Assembly (NCBI GenBank): GCA_052146815.1
Contig: JBKQMG010000210.1
Location: 1-64,000 of the forward strand
Source of the DNA: DATJZH01 sp052146815
GTDB taxonomy: Bacteria; Actinomycetota; Actinomycetes; Streptosporangiales; Streptosporangiaceae
Reading direction: 5' to 3'
DNA: 64,000 nucleotides
The first letter of the stretch is position 1; each line of letters starts with the position of its first letter. Made by a program: the position numbers and the translations under genes. Below the pieces are notes generated by a model. It was not told the DNA's origin. It saw only the letters and a list, made by a program, of their open reading frames with translations, and did not search any database. Below are positions 1 to 8,451 of the stretch, in pieces.

Positions 1-462
1 CGCGTCGCACAGCCCGTTGCGCGGCGTCGCCCCGACCGGCCAGCCATTCGGGTGATAACCCGTCGTCCCGAGGTAAATCGTCGAATCATCAGGCGACCAG
101 GCCGCCGCCTGAATATAGAACGGCTCCGCCGTCGCGCACTGATACGGATACCCGTTGGTTGGATCGGACGGCGTCGCTTCGCCCTTGCTGCCGTCCCATT
201 CCGGCGAGGTCCGGCCGGTCACCGTCGCCGGGCTCGTCGTCAGGTTCAGCATGAAGATCTGCTGCCGCGGCAGGCCGCCCACCGAGGTGAAGTCACCCAT
301 CACCAGATCGAGTGTGCCGCCGTGGCTGAGCGACTGGTTAAAAACCCTCGTCGCATTGCTGGACACGCCGGGGAACTGGTAATTACCGGAGATGTTCAGG
401 TGCACGAACCCGTCGTCCTTGCCGGTCGTCGGGTTCAGGCTCGTCCAGATCATCGACGAATA
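1..462 (-). pseudogene. Delta-60-repeat / beta-propeller secreted protein fragment
   Basis: Translating the minus strand from about 462 down to the left edge gives an open stretch that reads like the middle of large secreted actinobacterial delta-60-repeat/PKD proteins: it contains LNPTTGKDDG, then GDFTSVGGLPRQQIFMLNL, AAAWSPDDSTIYLGTTGYHP and NGLCDA. The C-terminal part lies beyond the window. Upstream of about 462 the homology stops: there is no start codon and no signal peptide, and the adjacent open frame holds an unrelated peptide. The N-terminal half is therefore missing, so I call it a 5'-truncated gene. Family resemblance is from memory of the motif pattern. The function of these proteins is not established. 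Confidence 0.55.
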
Positions 463-763
463 CCGGCGCGGCCTCCCCCCGGCACTGGCCGTCCGCCTCC
501 TGCGTCATCAGCAGGGGGCTGCGCGCGATGGTCAGGTGATCCTGCACTTCCTGCCAGGAGACGCGCCTGGCTCAACCAGGCCGATCGCAAGTGACTCAGT
601 GTCGTCAACGCTCAGGCCGTCGAGCACGGGGATTCTCCCGCAGGTATGCGGGTCCCTCAGGTACCCGGGCCGCCGCGCACGGGGATTGCCGCGCCGCTGG
701 CGCCCGTGAGAAACGGTCTACCTTAATCGGCCCGATCATGGGAGCCCGGGTGTCCCGCGGGGC
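463..763. other. Gene-free stretch with a short unrelated frame
   Basis: There is no convincing gene here. On the minus strand a short open frame (about 583 to 470) contains VSWQEVQDHLTIARSPLLMT, which has protein-like composition but no start, and runs out of frame into the delta-60 fragment. It may be the end of another lost gene. No repeat, tRNA or terminator was recognised. Confidence 0.4.
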
Positions 764-1012
764 TCAGCCGAGGGCGAGACCGGGAGTGGAGGGCGCCGGA
801 GCACTCAAGCCGGCCAGATCGCAATGCCGCACCGCCGCCAGGCTGATACGGACCTCGCCCTCCCCGCTCGCGAACTTGTCCAGCGTCGTCATCAGGCCTG
901 CGTAGGTGCACTCGCCGATGTCGCCGGCGATCGCGATGACGTGCGGGCTGCCCGCCAGGGTGATCGCCAGGACGCCGTCGTCTTAGACGGCGTCGGCGTG
1001 CACGGCCGCCAT
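764..1012 (-). pseudogene. STAS-domain (anti-sigma antagonist-like) relic with in-frame stop
   Basis: From an ATG at 1012 the minus strand reads MAAVHADAV, then TAA (983-985), then continues in the same frame as DDGVLAITLAGSPHVIAIAG, ECTYAGLMTTLDKFASGEGE and VRISLAAVRHCDLAGL before an unrelated 12-residue tail and TGA at 764. The hydrophobic beta strand followed by VHVSL-like and DLAGL elements is the pattern of STAS proteins that act with anti-sigma factors. The stop after nine codons and the abrupt end after DLAGL show that the gene is dead. It lies just downstream of the zinc-ribbon gene on the same strand. Confidence 0.5.
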
Positions 1013-1251
1013 GCGTGCCGCGGCCCGCGACGGCACGTTCCCGGTTCCCACGTCTCACCCCGCGAACAGGTGTGCCGAGCCCCCTGGTCGGACTCGTCGT
1101 CGCCATGGCGGCCAGCCGAGGCCCAGCCGGCCCTCCGCTCGAACCGATCGTCGAACAACTGGAGCTCGCCTGATTCGTCCGTGCAGTAACTGCAGTACCT
1201 GCCGGTCTCGATGGGCATGCCGCAGCTTTCACAGCTCTGTGCGATTGTCAT
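892..1251 (-). CDS. Zinc-ribbon protein, probably frameshifted
   Basis: This 119-residue frame starts with a convincing N terminus: CESCGMPIETGRYCSYC gives two CxxC pairs of a zinc ribbon, followed by ESGELQLFDDRFER. After about residue 40 the composition turns to Arg/Ser/Thr-rich out-of-frame-like sequence, and the end overlaps the STAS relic. Small actinobacterial zinc-ribbon proteins of this type are usually around 80-100 residues, so the tail is probably the product of a frameshift near 1130. The ATG lies 11 bases after the stop of the upstream MarR gene, so the two were probably cotranscribed. The zinc ribbon may bind nucleic acid or a protein partner; the function is unknown. Confidence 0.5.
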   Translation of the reverse strand: MTIAQSCESCGMPIETGRYCSYCTDESGELQLFDDRFERRAGWASAGRHGDDESDQGARHTCSRGETWEPGTCRRGPRHAWRPCTPTPSKTTASWRSPWRAARTSSRSPATSASAPTQA

Positions 1252-1262
1252 GAATCTGCTCC

Positions 1263-1832
1263 CTACGGTGTTCGTGACGGTGCCGGAGGCGGCGGTGCCA
1301 GTGGTGCTGGCTGGTCAGGAGGTGGTGCTGGCTGGTCAGGCTGTGCCGCCTGCCCGAGAGGCGCTGCGGCCTGGTCAATCAGCGCCCTGAGGGCCGAGAG
1401 GAGGGTGTCCGCCTGACCGGACGGCAGCCGGGACATCGCGCAGGCGAGCTGGTCAACGCCCAGTACCTCGCGTTCACGTCGCAGGGTGGCATGACCCTCC
1501 GGGGTCAGCCAGATCAGCGTTCTGCGCCGGTCAGCCGGGTCGCTTTCGCGTTCCAGCAGGCCCTGGCGGACGAGGTGGCTCACGATGTCGCTGATCACCG
1601 ACTGCGCCCGGGTCAGGTGGGCCGCGGTCTCGCCGATCGTGAGGGGCCCCGCCATCGCCAGGTGCTCGAGCACTGCCCGCGAGGCGCCCGGAAGCCCGCT
1701 GCGGGGCCCGTCGCGCCGGTGGAAAGTCAGGTATACGGCGCGAAATAGCCCGGCGAACCTCTCGGCCCGGTCCTGCGCCCGCGCGCCTTCACGCTCGTGA
1801 TCAGCCACGCGACCAGCGTTACGGCCAGGCAA
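1263..1832 (-). CDS. MarR-family transcriptional regulator
   Basis: A protein of 189 residues with a winged-helix DNA-binding domain of the MarR type. The segment LTIGETAAHLTRAQSVISDI is the helix-turn-helix, and ESDPADRRRTLIWLTPEG is the beta-wing with the conserved D-R-R. MarR proteins act as dimers and usually repress neighbouring efflux, redox or catabolic genes in response to small ligands. The C terminus (from about residue 155) is Pro/Ala/Gln-rich and is encoded by a 21-bp tandem repeat at 1301-1340. This tail is not part of the family fold. The gene is followed 11 bases later by the zinc-ribbon gene. Confidence 0.85.
   Translation of the reverse strand: MPGRNAGRVADHEREGARAQDRAERFAGLFRAVYLTFHRRDGPRSGLPGASRAVLEHLAMAGPLTIGETAAHLTRAQSVISDIVSHLVRQGLLERESDPADRRRTLIWLTPEGHATLRREREVLGVDQLACAMSRLPSGQADTLLSALRALIDQAAAPLGQAAQPDQPAPPPDQPAPLAPPPPAPSRTP
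1301..1340. repeat. 21-bp tandem duplication in the MarR gene tail
   Basis: The 19-base string at 1301-1319 recurs exactly at 1322-1340, a period of 21 bases (seven codons), encoding the duplicated Asp-Gln-Pro-Ala-Pro segment of the MarR C terminus. In-frame expansion by slippage is the simple explanation. Confidence 0.85.
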
Positions 1833-2015
1833 TACATCGTCAACACCGATGGATGAGCGGGGCGCCGGCCAGTACGCCTGCTGCCGCCGGGGCCGGGCCG
1901 GATGACCCCGGCGCCGCGCCGCGGCCCCCTACCACGGCGGCCCGGGCCGACAGGGCAGACTCGTTCCTATGGTGCGCCGCCGCGGCCGCGCCGACGAGCA
2001 AAACGGGAGCCACGA

Positions 2016-2432
2016 GTGACTGAGGTCAACGACTGGAACAGCAAGATCATCGCGGAGTTCCGCGAGAACGGGGGCAAGGTCGGCGGCCAGTTCGAGGGTG
2101 CGCCGCTCCTGCTTCTGCACACCGTGGGCGCCAAGAGCGGCCAGGAGCGGGTCAACCCGGTGATGTACCGGGAAGTAGGCAGCGGATACGCCGTCTTCGC
2201 GTCCAAGGCAGGCGCTCCGACTAACCCGGACTGGTTCCACAACGTGGTCGCCAACCCGCGCGTGCAGGCCGAGATCGGCACTCAGACGGTGGACCTGACC
2301 GCACGGGTAGCGCAGGGCGCGGAGCGGGACGAGATCTGGGAGGCGCAAAAGGGCAACTACCCGGGCTTCGCCGACTACGAGACCAAGACCACCCGGACCA
2401 TCCCGGTCGTCATCCTGGAGCGGGCCGGCTAG
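2016..2432 (+). CDS. F420-dependent nitroreductase/quinone reductase (Ddn family)
   Basis: A protein of 138 residues. I chose GTG 2016 because GGGAG lies at 2005-2009, and because the upstream in-frame extension has no family features. The sequence NDWNSKIIAEFRENGGKVGG, then GAPLLLLHTVGAKSGQERV, NPVMYRE and AGAPTNPDWFHNVVANP is typical of the deazaflavin-dependent nitroreductase family (split-barrel fold). Members use reduced F420 to reduce quinones or nitro compounds and are characteristic of actinobacteria. It is convergent with the PucR gene, and the two stop codons share the CTAG at 2429-2432. The substrate cannot be read from the sequence. Confidence 0.9.
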   Translation: MTEVNDWNSKIIAEFRENGGKVGGQFEGAPLLLLHTVGAKSGQERVNPVMYREVGSGYAVFASKAGAPTNPDWFHNVVANPRVQAEIGTQTVDLTARVAQGAERDEIWEAQKGNYPGFADYETKTTRTIPVVILERAG

Positions 2433-3766
2433 CCGCTGTCAGGCGGCGGGCCTGCTCGCCCGCCGCCGGGCCTGGTCAGCACGGCAAGCTTCAGCGCGAG
2501 GTGCAGTTTCAGCCGGTCCTCGCCGTCGCCGAGATCCAGGCCCAGCAGCTGCGCCGCGTTCGCCAGGCGCCAGTACAACGTGGTCCGGTGGATATGCAGC
2601 TGCGCGGCAGTTCTCTGAACGTTCGCGCCGGAGTCCAGGTACGCGCGCACGGTCCTCTCGTACATGCCGCTGGCCTCGGTCAGCAGGGCCGAGACCCCCG
2701 GGCAGATGCGGTCCGGTGCCCTCTCGTCGCGGACCATGTACTGAAACGCCGCGTAGCTGCCGAGCGCGGCCCAGTCGGCGTACCGGCCGAAGCCCGCGAC
2801 CCGGGCGGCAACCTCGGCCGCATACCGGGCGTTCCCCAGATCGGCGTGCAGCAGGTCCAGCTGCGCCGCGCGGGCGCAGAGGCCCGCCGCCAGCGGCGGG
2901 CCGGGAACAGCGCTGAGTGCCTGGCGCAGGTCATCGCGCCGGTCTGCCGTCGTCACCGCGACGAGCTCGTCTTCCGCGGCAGTGGCCAGCAGCAGGTCGC
3001 CGGGCCCCGCTCGGCGGCGCAGGTCGCCGGCCGCGCGGCCGAGGTCGGGGGGCAGCGGGGACCCGTCGCCGGCCATCTCGGCGCACTGCCCGGCGTAGCG
3101 GATTACCGCGAGGGCGTACGGCGGCGAGCCCGCAAGTGCCCCGTCGGCGGTTAGCCGGCGCGCCGCCACGCGCCGCCCCTGCCCGTCGCCGCTGAGCACG
3201 GCGTCGGCGAGACGGCGGCCGATGCTGAATTCCTCAGCCTCGCGGGCTGCGCGCCTGTGCAGCAGGTGCGCGGCCCGCGCAGCGGCGGCGGTCGCCCGCT
3301 CAATGTCCGATGTGCTGAGCGCGGGCTCGTCGATGAACCACAGGAAACCCAGCAGCTGCCCTCGCTCCAGGAGCGGCAGGCACAGGCGGGGCAGGGTTTC
3401 GAGCTCGTCGTTCGCCGGGATGAACACCGGCTCGCGAGCCTGGAAGATCTGGTGCTCATCCAGCAGCCGGCGCAGCCGGTCGCTGGTGCGGCGCTGCAGC
3501 ACGGCCTCCACCCGGGTCTGGTCGACCCGCCCGAGCTGGGGACTGACCGCTACCGGCCGGAGCGCGGCATCATCGATGATCACCGATCGCTGCAGGCTCT
3601 CCGCCAGCTGCTCGGCGACGAGCTGGAGATGCTGCTCGTGCACGTCCTCATCATCCTCGCGCAGAGAGTCCTGCAATTGTAGGAGTGACGGTGGGCTGAA
3701 GCCCGACTCGTGTCCGATGTGCAGGTTCCTGCTGCTCGTTACGCTGGCCGGGTCAGACGGCAGCAC
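2429..3766 (-). CDS. PucR-family transcriptional regulator
   Basis: A protein of 445 residues as drawn from GTG 3766; GTG 3643 is an alternative start. The N-terminal half (about 50-170) looks like a GAF-like sensor (EPVFIPANDELETLPRLCLP, LGFLWFIDEP). The C terminus (about 365-425) carries the PucR helix-turn-helix: RTVRAYLDSGANVQRTAAQL followed by HIHRTTLYWRLANAAQLLGL. PucR-type activators usually control catabolic genes for purines, amines or other nitrogen and carbon sources. It is divergent from the Rieske oxygenase gene at 3841, with about 75 bases between them, so control of the oxygenase/oxidase pair is a reasonable inference. Confidence 0.88.
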   Translation of the reverse strand: MLPSDPASVTSSRNLHIGHESGFSPPSLLQLQDSLREDDEDVHEQHLQLVAEQLAESLQRSVIIDDAALRPVAVSPQLGRVDQTRVEAVLQRRTSDRLRRLLDEHQIFQAREPVFIPANDELETLPRLCLPLLERGQLLGFLWFIDEPALSTSDIERATAAAARAAHLLHRRAAREAEEFSIGRRLADAVLSGDGQGRRVAARRLTADGALAGSPPYALAVIRYAGQCAEMAGDGSPLPPDLGRAAGDLRRRAGPGDLLLATAAEDELVAVTTADRRDDLRQALSAVPGPPLAAGLCARAAQLDLLHADLGNARYAAEVAARVAGFGRYADWAALGSYAAFQYMVRDERAPDRICPGVSALLTEASGMYERTVRAYLDSGANVQRTAAQLHIHRTTLYWRLANAAQLLGLDLGDGEDRLKLHLALKLAVLTRPGGGRAGPPPDSG

Positions 3767-3840
3767 GCTCGCCTTTCCCTGGTCCTTAGAAGGCTTTAGT
3801 ACTCATTCGGACCGAGCCGCCGGGCGGATTGGAGGCTTTT

Positions 3841-5013
3841 GTGCAGCAAGCAGCTCCCGGCCGGGAAACGAGTCCCGCCGAGCCGGATGGCGTGCTGTCC
3901 CCGACGCTCGCCGGCCGTTATTACACAGATCCGGATGTCCTGGCCGCAGAGAACGAGCGCATTTTCGAGCGGGACTGGTACTACGCGGGGCGCGGGGACG
4001 AGGTCGCTGCCCCCGGCCAGTTCATCCGCCGGCAGGTCGGCCGCGAGACGGTCCTGCTCGTTCGCGGCCGCGATCACCGCGTCCGGGCTTTCCTGAACGT
4101 CTGCCGCCATCGCGGCGCGCAGCTGTGCCTGACCGACAGCGGCACCATGCGCAACTCAATCCGCTGCCCGTATCACGCCTGGACCTACGGCCTGGACGGG
4201 CGCCTCCTGACCGCGCCCAACTGGCGCGCGATGACCAGCGTCGACCGGGCCGGTTACGGACTGCACCAGGTTCATGCCGAGCTATGGGAAGGGCTGCTGT
4301 GGGTGAGCCTGGCCAGTCAGCCTGGCTCCCTGCGCGAGCAGCTGCAGCCGCAGATCGAGGACCGGCTGGCGGATTACGCCAAGTTCGAGCGGTACCGGCT
4401 CGGCGACCTGAAGGTGGGGGCACGCGCCGAATACGACGTCGCGGCCAACTGGAAGCTGATCTACGAGAATTTCCAGGAGTGCTATCACTGCGCAAATATT
4501 CACCCGGAGCTGGTGCAGGCGATTCCGCAGTTCCGGTCGCCGGCCATGGGAACCGGCGGTTATGACCCGTCCGGGTACCCGATTGCCGACAGCCGGTCGT
4601 CCTTCTCGCTGACCGGGCAGACCGCGCTGCCGCGGCTGCCCGGCCTGCTGCCCGAGGACGACCGCCTTTTCTACGGAATGGTCGTGCGCCCGAACTGCTT
4701 CCTCTCGCTGGTCAGCGACCATGTGATCGTGCACCGGTTCGAGCCGGTCGCGCCGGACCGGACCAGGGCCGTCTGCGAGTGGCTGTTCCCGGCACAGACC
4801 CTCGACTCGGGCCGCTACGACGTTGCGGACGCCGTCGCCCTGTTCGGCCGGGTGAACGACCAGGATTTCGCCGCCGCCGCGTGGTGCCAGCCGAATATGA
4901 GCTCGCGCGCCTACCGTCAGGGCGGCGTCCTGGTCCCCAGCGAGCAGCAGGTGATCTCCCGCTACTACCAGTGGTACCTGGGCCGGCTGGCGGATCCGGC
5001 CAGTCCGGACTGA
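3841..5013 (+). CDS. Rieske 2Fe-2S ring-hydroxylating-type oxygenase, alpha subunit
   Basis: A protein of 390 residues. GTG 3841 is preferred over the TTG at 3829 because GGAGG sits at 3831-3835. The Rieske cluster ligands are visible as C88-R-H90 and C109-P-Y-H112. The catalytic-domain signature is NWKLIYENFQECYHCANIHP, which gives the mononuclear iron histidines. The domain order and the NWKL..EN..ECYHC motif fit oxygenases acting on quaternary or methylated amines (glycine betaine GbcA, stachydrine, carnitine types) as well as aromatic-ring enzymes. Next to a sarcosine-oxidase-like gene, N-demethylation of a betaine-like compound is my best guess. No reductase subunit is encoded nearby. 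Confidence 0.88.
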   Translation: MQQAAPGRETSPAEPDGVLSPTLAGRYYTDPDVLAAENERIFERDWYYAGRGDEVAAPGQFIRRQVGRETVLLVRGRDHRVRAFLNVCRHRGAQLCLTDSGTMRNSIRCPYHAWTYGLDGRLLTAPNWRAMTSVDRAGYGLHQVHAELWEGLLWVSLASQPGSLREQLQPQIEDRLADYAKFERYRLGDLKVGARAEYDVAANWKLIYENFQECYHCANIHPELVQAIPQFRSPAMGTGGYDPSGYPIADSRSSFSLTGQTALPRLPGLLPEDDRLFYGMVVRPNCFLSLVSDHVIVHRFEPVAPDRTRAVCEWLFPAQTLDSGRYDVADAVALFGRVNDQDFAAAAWCQPNMSSRAYRQGGVLVPSEQQVISRYYQWYLGRLADPASPD

Positions 5014-5077
5014 GCGGTGTTCCTGGCCGCCTCGGCCCGCTCCGCCGGAGCGGCGCACTGACCACGGGGAGTTCTGG

Positions 5078-6262
5078 ATGGCACATCAGTACCGGGTGAT
5101 CGTCATCGGCTGCGGCGCGATCGGCGCGGCCACCGCCTACTGGCTGAGCCGGCGGCTCGGTGCCGGGGTGCTGGCCCTTGAGCAGTACGACCTCGGCCAC
5201 GGGCGCGGGGCGTCCGAGGACCATTCCCGGATCATCCGGCACGCCTACAGCAGGGCTGAGTACACGGCGCTGACGCCGGCGGCTTACCAGAGCTGGAACA
5301 TCGCCGAGCAGGCCACGGGGCTGCGGCTCGTGCACCGGACCGGCGGGCTGATCCTCGCGGCGCGCGGCAGCACCGGCGCGACGTACATCGACGCGACCGC
5401 GGCCGCGATGGGCGCGCAGAACCTGCCCTTCGAGGTTCTCACCGGCATCCAGGTGCGCGAGCGCTGGCCGCAGTGGCAGCTCGGGGACCGGCAGATGGCG
5501 ATCTTCGACCCGGAGTCGGGCATCCTCGACATCCGCCGCGGCACGGCCGCGCACGTCGCCCTCGCCCGCGACAACGACGCGACCGTGGCCGCGAATGCGC
5601 CGGTCTCGGCGATTGCCGAACGGCCCGGCGGCGTCGAGGTCACCGCCGCCGGCGAGACCTACGCCGCCGGCAGCGTCGTGCTGGCGGGCGGGGCGTGGAA
5701 TCCGCTCCTGCTGGCGATGCTCGGCGCCGAGCTGCCCATCACGCTGACCGAGGAACAGGTGACGTACTTCGCGACGCCCAGGGTGCGGGACTTCACCCCC
5801 GCGCGCTTCCCGGTCTACGGCTTCATCGACGAGGACGACCTGCTGTACTACGGCTTCCCCGTCTACGGCGAGGTCGCGACCAAGATCGGCATTGACGGGG
5901 CCGGGCCGGTCGTCACGCCGCAGACCCGGACTTACGCCAGGGATCCGGTGCGCGTCGACCGGGTGCGGCAGTTCCTTGAGCGCTACCTGCCGGGCGCCCT
6001 CGGGCCCGAGCTCTACACCAGGGTCTGCTGCTACGACTTCCCGCCCGACCGTGACTTCATCGCCGACTTCGTGCCGGGCTCGCGGCGGGTCCTGGTGTGC
6101 GCGGGCGCCGGCCATGCGGGCAAGTTCGCCGCCCTGCTCGGCCGGGTCCTCGCCGAGCTCGCCCTCGACGGCGGGAGCGGGTTCCCGGTCGGGCCCTTCC
6201 GCAGCGACCGGCCCGGCCTCACCGGCGCGCCCGGCGGCCCGGTGCGGGTCAATTCCATGTAG
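5078..6262 (+). CDS. Monomeric sarcosine oxidase / N-methyl amino acid oxidase family flavoprotein
   Basis: A protein of 394 residues, close to the usual 385-390. It starts with a Rossmann FAD-binding motif (VIGCGAIGAATAYWLSRR). HSRIIRHAYS is the conserved flavin-contact segment of this family. C317/C318 in RVCCYDFPPDRDFIAD matches the cysteine that covalently holds FAD in monomeric sarcosine oxidase. The C terminus has AGAGHAGKFAALLG, typical of the family. The enzyme would oxidise an N-methyl group of a secondary or tertiary amino acid to an imine with hydrogen peroxide release. It lies 64 bases after the Rieske gene on the same strand, which suggests successive demethylations in one pathway. 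Confidence 0.87.
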   Translation: MAHQYRVIVIGCGAIGAATAYWLSRRLGAGVLALEQYDLGHGRGASEDHSRIIRHAYSRAEYTALTPAAYQSWNIAEQATGLRLVHRTGGLILAARGSTGATYIDATAAAMGAQNLPFEVLTGIQVRERWPQWQLGDRQMAIFDPESGILDIRRGTAAHVALARDNDATVAANAPVSAIAERPGGVEVTAAGETYAAGSVVLAGGAWNPLLLAMLGAELPITLTEEQVTYFATPRVRDFTPARFPVYGFIDEDDLLYYGFPVYGEVATKIGIDGAGPVVTPQTRTYARDPVRVDRVRQFLERYLPGALGPELYTRVCCYDFPPDRDFIADFVPGSRRVLVCAGAGHAGKFAALLGRVLAELALDGGSGFPVGPFRSDRPGLTGAPGGPVRVNSM

Positions 6263-6370
6263 CGACAGGTGACAGGTAAACGCCCGGTAAATGGCGGCAG
6301 AATGACGATCTGCACTGAAATAACACGAACATAACGATCCGCGTAACAGCGGCCGCTAGCATGTGGCCCC

Positions 6371-7519
6371 ATGCGAATCATGATCGGCGCGGGTGCGGCG
6401 GTAGCGGCTCTGGCGGCAGGAATCGCCGTGCCGGTCTACGCCGCCGCGGCGCACTCGCCGGCCGCGCCCCTGCCGGCCGCGGCGCTCGCCGCGTCCAGCG
6501 CCGCGGCGAAGGCGCCCGCGCACAGGGCCGTCCCCGCGGCGGGGCTGCCCGCGGCGGGCAACCCGCAGGGCCATGCGGCTGTGCCGCCCGCGGCGCGCGC
6601 GGTGAATACCGCGCATCCGAGCCGGGTCGTCGGCCGCGGCACCCCGGCGAGCTGCACCTCGCGCGCGGTCGTCGCCGCCGTCCGGGCCGGAGGCGCGGTC
6701 ACGTTCTCCTGCGGCCCGCGCCCGGTGACCATCAAGATGACGGCGACGGCGAAGGTGCGCAACACCAGCCGCCGGGTGGTCCTGGACGGCGGCGGCAAGG
6801 TGACGCTCAGCGGGCAGGGCGTCCGGCGGATCCTCTACATGGACACCTGTGACCCGGCCCAGAAATGGACCACGTCGCACTGCCAGGATCAGGCCAGGCC
6901 GCAGCTGACCGTGCAGAACCTGACGTTCGCCGGCGGCAACTCCGCCGGCCAGCTCTTCGACGGCGGCGGCGGCGGCGCCATCTTCGCCCGAGGCGGCCGG
7001 CTCAAGGTCGTCAACTCCCGGTTCATCGGCAATCGGTGTGACCGCACCGGGCCTGACCTGGGCGGCGCCGCGATCCGGGCGCTCAGCGAATACCGCGGGC
7101 TGCCCGTCTACATCGTGCACAGCACGTTCCGCGGCGGCGCGTGCTCCAACGGCGGCGCACTGAGCAGCATCGGGGTCTCCTGGGACATCCTGAACAGCGT
7201 CATGACCCGCAACCGGGACACCGGCTACGGCGCCAATCCGGCCCAGGGCGGCACACCGGGCGGCGGCAGCGGCGGCGCGATCTACACCGACGGTGATAAC
7301 TACAACGTCAGGATCTCCGGCACGGTCATCTCCGACAACTACGCCCGCGAGGGCGGCGGGGCCATCTTCTACGTCAGCGACAACAACACCGGGACCCTGC
7401 GCGTCGCGCACTCGAAGCTGCACCACAACCCCAGCGCCGGGTTCTGGACGGCGGGCTACCCGGGAATCTTCTTCAAGAGCCACGGTCACCCGATCATCAT
7501 CCACTCGACGCTGAACTGA
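6371..7519 (+). CDS. Secreted right-handed beta-helix protein
   Basis: A protein of 382 residues with a signal peptide (MRIMIGAGAAVAALAAGIAV, cleavage near AAAA-HS), then an Ala/Pro-rich linker to about residue 75. From there on it has repeated turns rich in Gly and Asn: LTFAGGNSAG, GGGGGAIFARGGRLKVVNS, GGAAIRALS, GGGSGGAIYTDGDNYNVRIS, GGGAIFYVSDNN. The GGAI/F repeats with N-S-x-F/I turns are the pattern of parallel beta-helix proteins (polymorphic-outer-membrane-type repeats, pectate-lyase-like fold). It is probably exported and carbohydrate- or surface-associated. No catalytic residues could be assigned. It has its own upstream region (6263-6370) and ends 28 bases before the convergent PPK2 gene. 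Confidence 0.75.
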   Translation: MRIMIGAGAAVAALAAGIAVPVYAAAAHSPAAPLPAAALAASSAAAKAPAHRAVPAAGLPAAGNPQGHAAVPPAARAVNTAHPSRVVGRGTPASCTSRAVVAAVRAGGAVTFSCGPRPVTIKMTATAKVRNTSRRVVLDGGGKVTLSGQGVRRILYMDTCDPAQKWTTSHCQDQARPQLTVQNLTFAGGNSAGQLFDGGGGGAIFARGGRLKVVNSRFIGNRCDRTGPDLGGAAIRALSEYRGLPVYIVHSTFRGGACSNGGALSSIGVSWDILNSVMTRNRDTGYGANPAQGGTPGGGSGGAIYTDGDNYNVRISGTVISDNYAREGGGAIFYVSDNNTGTLRVAHSKLHHNPSAGFWTAGYPGIFFKSHGHPIIIHSTLN

Positions 7520-7547
7520 GCGAGCCGGGCGCAGCGGCCGCACCGGG

Positions 7548-8447
7548 CTAGGCGTTCAGCTCGGCGGCGAGCTCGGCTCTGGCCCCGGCCATCTCCTTAA
7601 GCGCGGCGGGGTCGGCCGTCGGATACTGCGGATTGATGGCCGCCAGAGCGTCGATGACCACCGCGGCGGTCGCCAGCCGGGCGAACCACTTATGGTCGGC
7701 CGGCACGACATGCCAGGGCGCCCACGGCGTGCTGGTATGCGTCAGCATCCTGCCGAACGCCCGCTGGTACTCGTCCCAGTGCTCGCGCTCGCGGATATCA
7801 CTGGCAGAGAACTTCCAGTTCTTCTCCGGATGATCAATGCGCTTGAGGAACCGCTTGCCCTGCTCTTTCTCCGACAGGTTGAGCATGACCTTGACGACGC
7901 TGATGCCGTTGTCCACCAGGTAGTGCTCCCAGTCGTTGATCTCCCGGTAGCGGCGGGCCCAGACGTGCCGGGCCCGGTCCGCCGCCGGAAGGCGCTCGGC
8001 GGCCAGCAGTTCCGGATGCACCCGGACCACCAGGAGTTCCTCGTAATGGGACCGGTTGAAGATGCCCATCCGGCCTCGCTCGGGCAGCGCGCGCTGATAG
8101 CGCCAGAGGAAGTCACGGTTGAGTTCCTCCGCTGAGGGCTGCTTGAAGCTGCGGACCTCGACGCCCTGCGGGTTGACGCCGCTCATGACGTGCTTGACGA
8201 TGCCGTCCTTGCCCGCGGCGTCGAGTCCCTGCAAGACCAGCAGCAAGCCGTAGGAGTCCTGCGCGGACAGCCGGTCCTGATAGTCGGCGAGCAGGCTGAC
8301 GCCGGCCGCCAGCAGGGCATTGCCCTCGGGCCGCGTCACCGGCCCGGTGTACGACGGATCGTGGTCGCGGCTCAGCCGGACCCTGCTTCCTGGCCGTACC
8401 AGCAGCGGCTCGACGAGGTCCCGCATGAAGCGCAGATGCTTATCCAT
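7548..8447 (-). CDS. ppk2: Polyphosphate kinase 2 (PPK2) family protein
   Basis: A protein of 299 residues from ATG 8447, which follows a G-rich stretch. Walker A is VLQGLDAAGKDGIVKHVMSG and the Walker B/lid region is GRMGIFNRSHYEELLVVRVH. RDRLS-type C-terminal features include KRIDHPEKNWKFSASDIRER and WHVVPADHKWFARLATA, all standard for PPK2. These cytosolic enzymes transfer phosphate between polyphosphate and nucleotides; the AGKDG variant of the P-loop with FNRSHYE is common in the nucleoside-mono/diphosphate-phosphorylating group, but the direction cannot be fixed from sequence. The reading frame stays open far upstream, but that part overlaps the MMPL relic and lacks PPK2 features. A second PPK2 lies at 29174-30106. 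Confidence 0.92.
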   Translation of the reverse strand: MDKHLRFMRDLVEPLLVRPGSRVRLSRDHDPSYTGPVTRPEGNALLAAGVSLLADYQDRLSAQDSYGLLLVLQGLDAAGKDGIVKHVMSGVNPQGVEVRSFKQPSAEELNRDFLWRYQRALPERGRMGIFNRSHYEELLVVRVHPELLAAERLPAADRARHVWARRYREINDWEHYLVDNGISVVKVMLNLSEKEQGKRFLKRIDHPEKNWKFSASDIREREHWDEYQRAFGRMLTHTSTPWAPWHVVPADHKWFARLATAAVVIDALAAINPQYPTADPAALKEMAGARAELAAELNA

Positions 8448-8451
8448 GACC

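Noticed and set aside
4712..6115. 467-residue minus-strand open frame opposite the oxygenase and oxidase genes
   Set aside because: It has no motifs and low-complexity composition, and it lies entirely antisense to two well-supported genes.
6263..6370. Repeats of cggtaaa before the beta-helix gene as a regulatory element
   Set aside because: There are only two short copies, with no symmetry or known consensus. The region is a promoter at most.
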